This document shows positions 62,401-64,000 of a stretch of 64,000 nt of DNA, one piece after another (position 1 is the stretch's first letter; every line of letters starts with the position of its first letter). Origin of the DNA: Nocardioides donggukensis (GTDB taxonomy: Bacteria; Actinomycetota; Actinomycetes; Propionibacteriales; Nocardioidaceae); assembly GCF_014842875.1 (NCBI RefSeq), contig NZ_JACYXZ010000003.1:372001-436000 (forward strand). Reading direction: 5' to 3'. The notes under the pieces were generated by a model. The model saw nothing but the letters and a program-made list of their open reading frames with translations, did no database searches and had not been told where the DNA came from. The translations under genes were made by a program, and so were the position numbers.

Positions 62401-64000
62401 CGTGGCCCAGCGCGGGCTGGACGACGACCCGGTCACAGTCGATCTCGCCGTCCTCCGGGTCGGTGACGACCACCTCGTACTTCATGGTGTCGCCGAACTC
62501 GAAGAAGCCGCCGTCGACCGGGAGGACCAGCTCGACCTCGGGCGCGGTGTTGCCGACCACGATGTCGATGTTGGACACCGCTGTGCGGCCGTCCTCGTCG
62601 GTGACCGTGAGCCGCGCGGTGTAGTTGCCGACCTCGGTGTAGGTGTGCGTCGGGGTGGCCTCGGTGCTGTCGGTGCTGCCGTCGCCGTCGAAGTCCCAGG
62701 CGAAGGTCACCGGCGTCCCGTCCGGATCCCGCGACCCGGCGCTGTCGAAGGCCACCTCGAGCGGGGCCGGTCCGGAAGTCCGGTCGGCGGTCGCCCGAGC
62801 GATCGGCGCCCGGTTGCCCTGGACGTAGTCGATCCGGTAGATCCCGGAGTCGGCGTTGTTCCCGCCGAACCCACTGCCCCACTCGATCATGTAGAGCGCG
62901 CCGTCCGGCCCGAACTGCAGGGCGTGCGGGCGGGTCATCGGCAGGTCGGGCAGGAACCGGTTGACGTCGGTGTAGTCGGTGCCGGCCTCGTTGAGCTGCA
63001 CGGTGAAGAGCCGGCTGTTGTTCCAGTCCGCCCAGATCGCCTTGCCGTCGAAGTAGGCGGGCCACTTGCGCTCGGAGTCGAGCTCGGCGTCGTAGGCGTA
63101 GGTGCCGGAGGTCATCGGGGCACCGCTGCCGCCGATCTCCGGTACGCCGGTCGACGACTTGCCCTGCCACACGGTGGAGGGGATCGCGGCGGGCAGCTCG
63201 GTGAGGCCCGTGTTGTTGGGTGAGTCGTTGACCGGTGCCGAGCAGTCGAACTTGCCGCCGGACGTGCCGGCCGCGAAGTCGCGGTCGTTGTAGGCCACAT
63301 TGTCGCTGACGCAGTAGGGCCAGCCGTAGAAGCCCGGCTCGCTCAGGATGTTCCACTCGACCCGGCCGTCGGGACCGCGGTTGGCGTTCGCCGAGCCGGC
63401 GTCCGGGCCGTAGTCGGCGACGAGGAGCTTGCCGGTCTGCTCGTTCAGGCCGATCCGGAACGGGTTCCGGAAGCCCATGGCGTAGATCTCGGGGCGGGTC
63501 TTGGCGACCCCCTCCGCGAAGAGGTTGCCCTCGGGGATGTCGTACCCGCCGTCGGCCGTCGGCGTGATTCGCAGGACCTTGCCGTTGAGGTTGTCGGTGT
63601 TGGCGGAGGTGCGCTGGGCGTCCCACGCGGAGCGACCGTCGCGCTCGTCGATCGGGGCGTAGCCGTCGGAGGCGAACGGGTTGGTGTTGTCCCCGGTGGC
63701 GATGTAGAGGTTGCCGTCATTGTCGAACTCCATCGCACCGCCGGCGTGGCAGCACTGGTTCCGCTGGACGGAGATCTCCAGGACGTCCTTCTTGGTCGTC
63801 ATGTCCAGCGTGTTGCCGGTCAGCTCGATGCGCGAGACCCGGTCGATGGCCTCGGATCCGGCCGGGGAGTAGTAGAGGTAGACCCAGTTGTTGGTCTCGA
63901 AGTCGGGGTCGAGCGCGACACCGAGCATGCCGAACTCCTGGCCGGTGTAGACGTCGAGCTCTCCGGCCTTCACGACGTTGCCGTTGGGCAGCACGATCTT
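59471..64000 (-). CDS. secreted multidomain PQQ-type sugar dehydrogenase-like protein with FIMAH end, N-terminus beyond the window
   Basis: At least 1,507 residues are visible and the 5' end lies beyond 64000. Domains in order, by position in the visible part: soluble-glucose-dehydrogenase-like beta-propeller (1-390; 'QCCHAGGAMEFDNDGNLYIA', 'YAMGFRNPFRIG'), PKD (about 395-480), Ig-like region (485-600), CBM6-like (605-720; 'YIEPGDWFGWDVMN'), second PKD (725-800), DUF1349-like lectin fold (815-1000), CHRD/SOD-like segment (1035-1130), repeated OmpL47/Ig-like domains ('LEYRLDDGDWTDYTEPV', 'LEFRVDDGDWTTYESPV') and a C-terminal helical FIMAH domain. Such proteins often begin with a ThuA domain. 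It likely acts on carbohydrate at the cell exterior. Confidence 0.88.
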   Translation of the reverse strand, partial: KIVLPNGNVVKAGELDVYTGQEFGMLGVALDPDFETNNWVYLYYSPAGSEAIDRVSRIELTGNTLDMTTKKDVLEISVQRNQCCHAGGAMEFDNDGNLYIATGDNTNPFASDGYAPIDERDGRSAWDAQRTSANTDNLNGKVLRITPTADGGYDIPEGNLFAEGVAKTRPEIYAMGFRNPFRIGLNEQTGKLLVADYGPDAGSANANRGPDGRVEWNILSEPGFYGWPYCVSDNVAYNDRDFAAGTSGGKFDCSAPVNDSPNNTGLTELPAAIPSTVWQGKSSTGVPEIGGSGAPMTSGTYAYDAELDSERKWPAYFDGKAIWADWNNSRLFTVQLNEAGTDYTDVNRFLPDLPMTRPHALQFGPDGALYMIEWGSGFGGNNADSGIYRIDYVQGNRAPIARATADRTSGPAPLEVAFDSAGSRDPDGTPVTFAWDFDGDGSTDSTEATPTHTYTEVGNYTARLTVTDEDGRTAVSNIDIVVGNTAPEVELVLPVDGGFFEFGDTMKYEVVVTDPEDGEIDCDRVVVQPALGHDEHAHGYEQYTGCSGTLPLPGDEGHVGANIFGTITATYTDGGGAGGVAPLDGQDTVVLHTKRTEAEFFDSTGRLEGSTSPGAAGVIRETAGDSAGGGQNVGYIEPGDWFGWDVMNLTDIDRISLRAASPQAAGATWEVRTGSPDGPTVATIEVPRTGGWQTYDDFSAEPTGDSTTVSGPLYFVETAGGSNINWVDFIGTGVTDNRRPEVTASADPVTGTAPLEVDFSASATDPDGDEPISFEWVFGDGGTADTADPTHTFTEPGTYQATVTATDARGAKASTKVEIKVLGELDTCFTGRSDDFLGDALDTDRWDSVVRGNDDLTVSDGQLSIPLTATDIYGPNGTPTPNIVLQHLPGGAFEVTSKVTLPARRQYQQAGLIVYGDDNNYMKMVIQGRTGSPSAAGRVFQFASELGGRATETNTAALGDAFPDTFWVRLTSPDGLDVSASYSVDGLDFTPMEGSRSLAGINEPRVGLFGLANRDEALPITAHFDNFRISPDDSAEPCDGPDDTTAPKVDTTVLGEYAGDVESLVDTPIAGTATLTSSLEDEGRSTTATLALTGLEPGAGYESHLHEGTCETLGLHYRDDPEGDGTPPNELWPTGPGWEAGQPRIVADASGEAVAEATVPWAPRTDGRALVLHRDGGIVACATLDLTGPGTVVLDASDDTGVESLEYRLDDGDWTDYTEPVSVDRAGDHVLRWRASDAAGNESSGSVDVTVPDTTDPTLEVTVDPESPDGQNGWWTSTVTLSATASDEGPGPVTLEFRVDDGDWTTYESPVRIDRDGSHEVVFRALDEAGNVARSRHEVRRDATDPTVSVSGIRDGAVLSVEETRSVVVTAADGTSGVDSVQLTLDGEAVTSPVLVDAVALLSGDHTLRVQATDVAGNRTTRTVEFTVRASFDGGYALIDRLVEEDLVTAKQAKSLRSDLLAARKASNKGKSAKAVKVLDAFIETAGEVGDDLAQAALVDLAEQLKADV

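Noticed and set aside
59456..63223. A plus-strand open frame of 1,255 codons antisense to the dehydrogenase gene
   Set aside because: Its product is low-complexity Arg/Gly/Val/Asp-rich text, typical of mirrored high-GC codon bias. The minus-strand protein has clear domains.

Overview
The window is a chromosomal segment of a very GC-rich (around 70% or more by eye) actinobacterium, most likely Nocardioides or a close relative. That placement is inference. It rests on the codon bias, on many genes that begin at a TANNNT-like -10 box with no Shine-Dalgarno, and on gene neighbourhoods typical of actinobacteria (ychF, DUF6542, ispH, xseA-xseB, DUF4245, glpX, two fumarases). No rRNA, tRNA, CRISPR array or intact insertion sequence was seen. 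No gene-free stretch exceeds 300 bp.

Layout. (1) 1-2450: the end of a PP2C/SpoIIE phosphatase, then a small accessory patch with an AbiE-type toxin-antitoxin pair, a DUF3024 gene and the relic of a type I restriction HsdR N-terminus. (2) 2443-16340: ychF, two PH-domain membrane proteins, a cysteine-desulfurase-like enzyme, a phosphatidylcholine-synthase-like enzyme, a secreted metalloprotease, exonuclease III, rmuC, DUF6542, a YciO/Sua5 protein, ispH, xseAB, an EamA exporter and its divergent LysR regulator. (3) 16341-16490: a 32-bp-period repeat array. (4) 16477-23013: DUF4245, a molybdate import cluster (HTH-TOBE protein, modA, modB, modC), glpX and two alpha/beta hydrolases.

(5) 23107-34271: two carbohydrate ABC import systems facing each other. 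The rightward one is complete. The leftward one carries a GH32/68-like glycosidase and a separately transcribed ATPase, and is controlled by a divergent LacI regulator and, by motif, a Crp-like activator. (6) 34268-40073: DUF1707, class I fumarase, a CarH-like B12 photoreceptor regulator facing a tiny secreted peptide gene across 11-bp operator-like repeats, a spermidine-synthase-like methyltransferase fold and class II fumarase. (7) 40121-48979: transglycosylase, PIN-PhoH ATPase, cis-prenyltransferase, TrhA/hemolysin III, a thioredoxin-domain protein with a REP-like insertion, flavin reductase, and a DUF6153/DUF305/BNR-repeat secreted cluster.

(8) 49083-56867: a reduced complex-I-like cluster, nuoA-(NuoB/NuoD-like chimera)-HJKLMN, without NADH-module or iron-sulfur subunits. 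It lies divergent from an ArsR-type regulator. (9) 57290-64000: a regulator with four tandem XRE helix-turn-helix domains, a sugar-phosphate isomerase/epimerase and the large C-terminal part of a secreted PQQ-type dehydrogenase with PKD, CBM6, DUF1349-like and FIMAH domains, cut by the right edge.

The items most worth following are the reduced nuo cluster with its cysteine-poor NuoB/D chimera, the CarH-peptide module, the four-HTH regulator, and the systematic leaderless start architecture.
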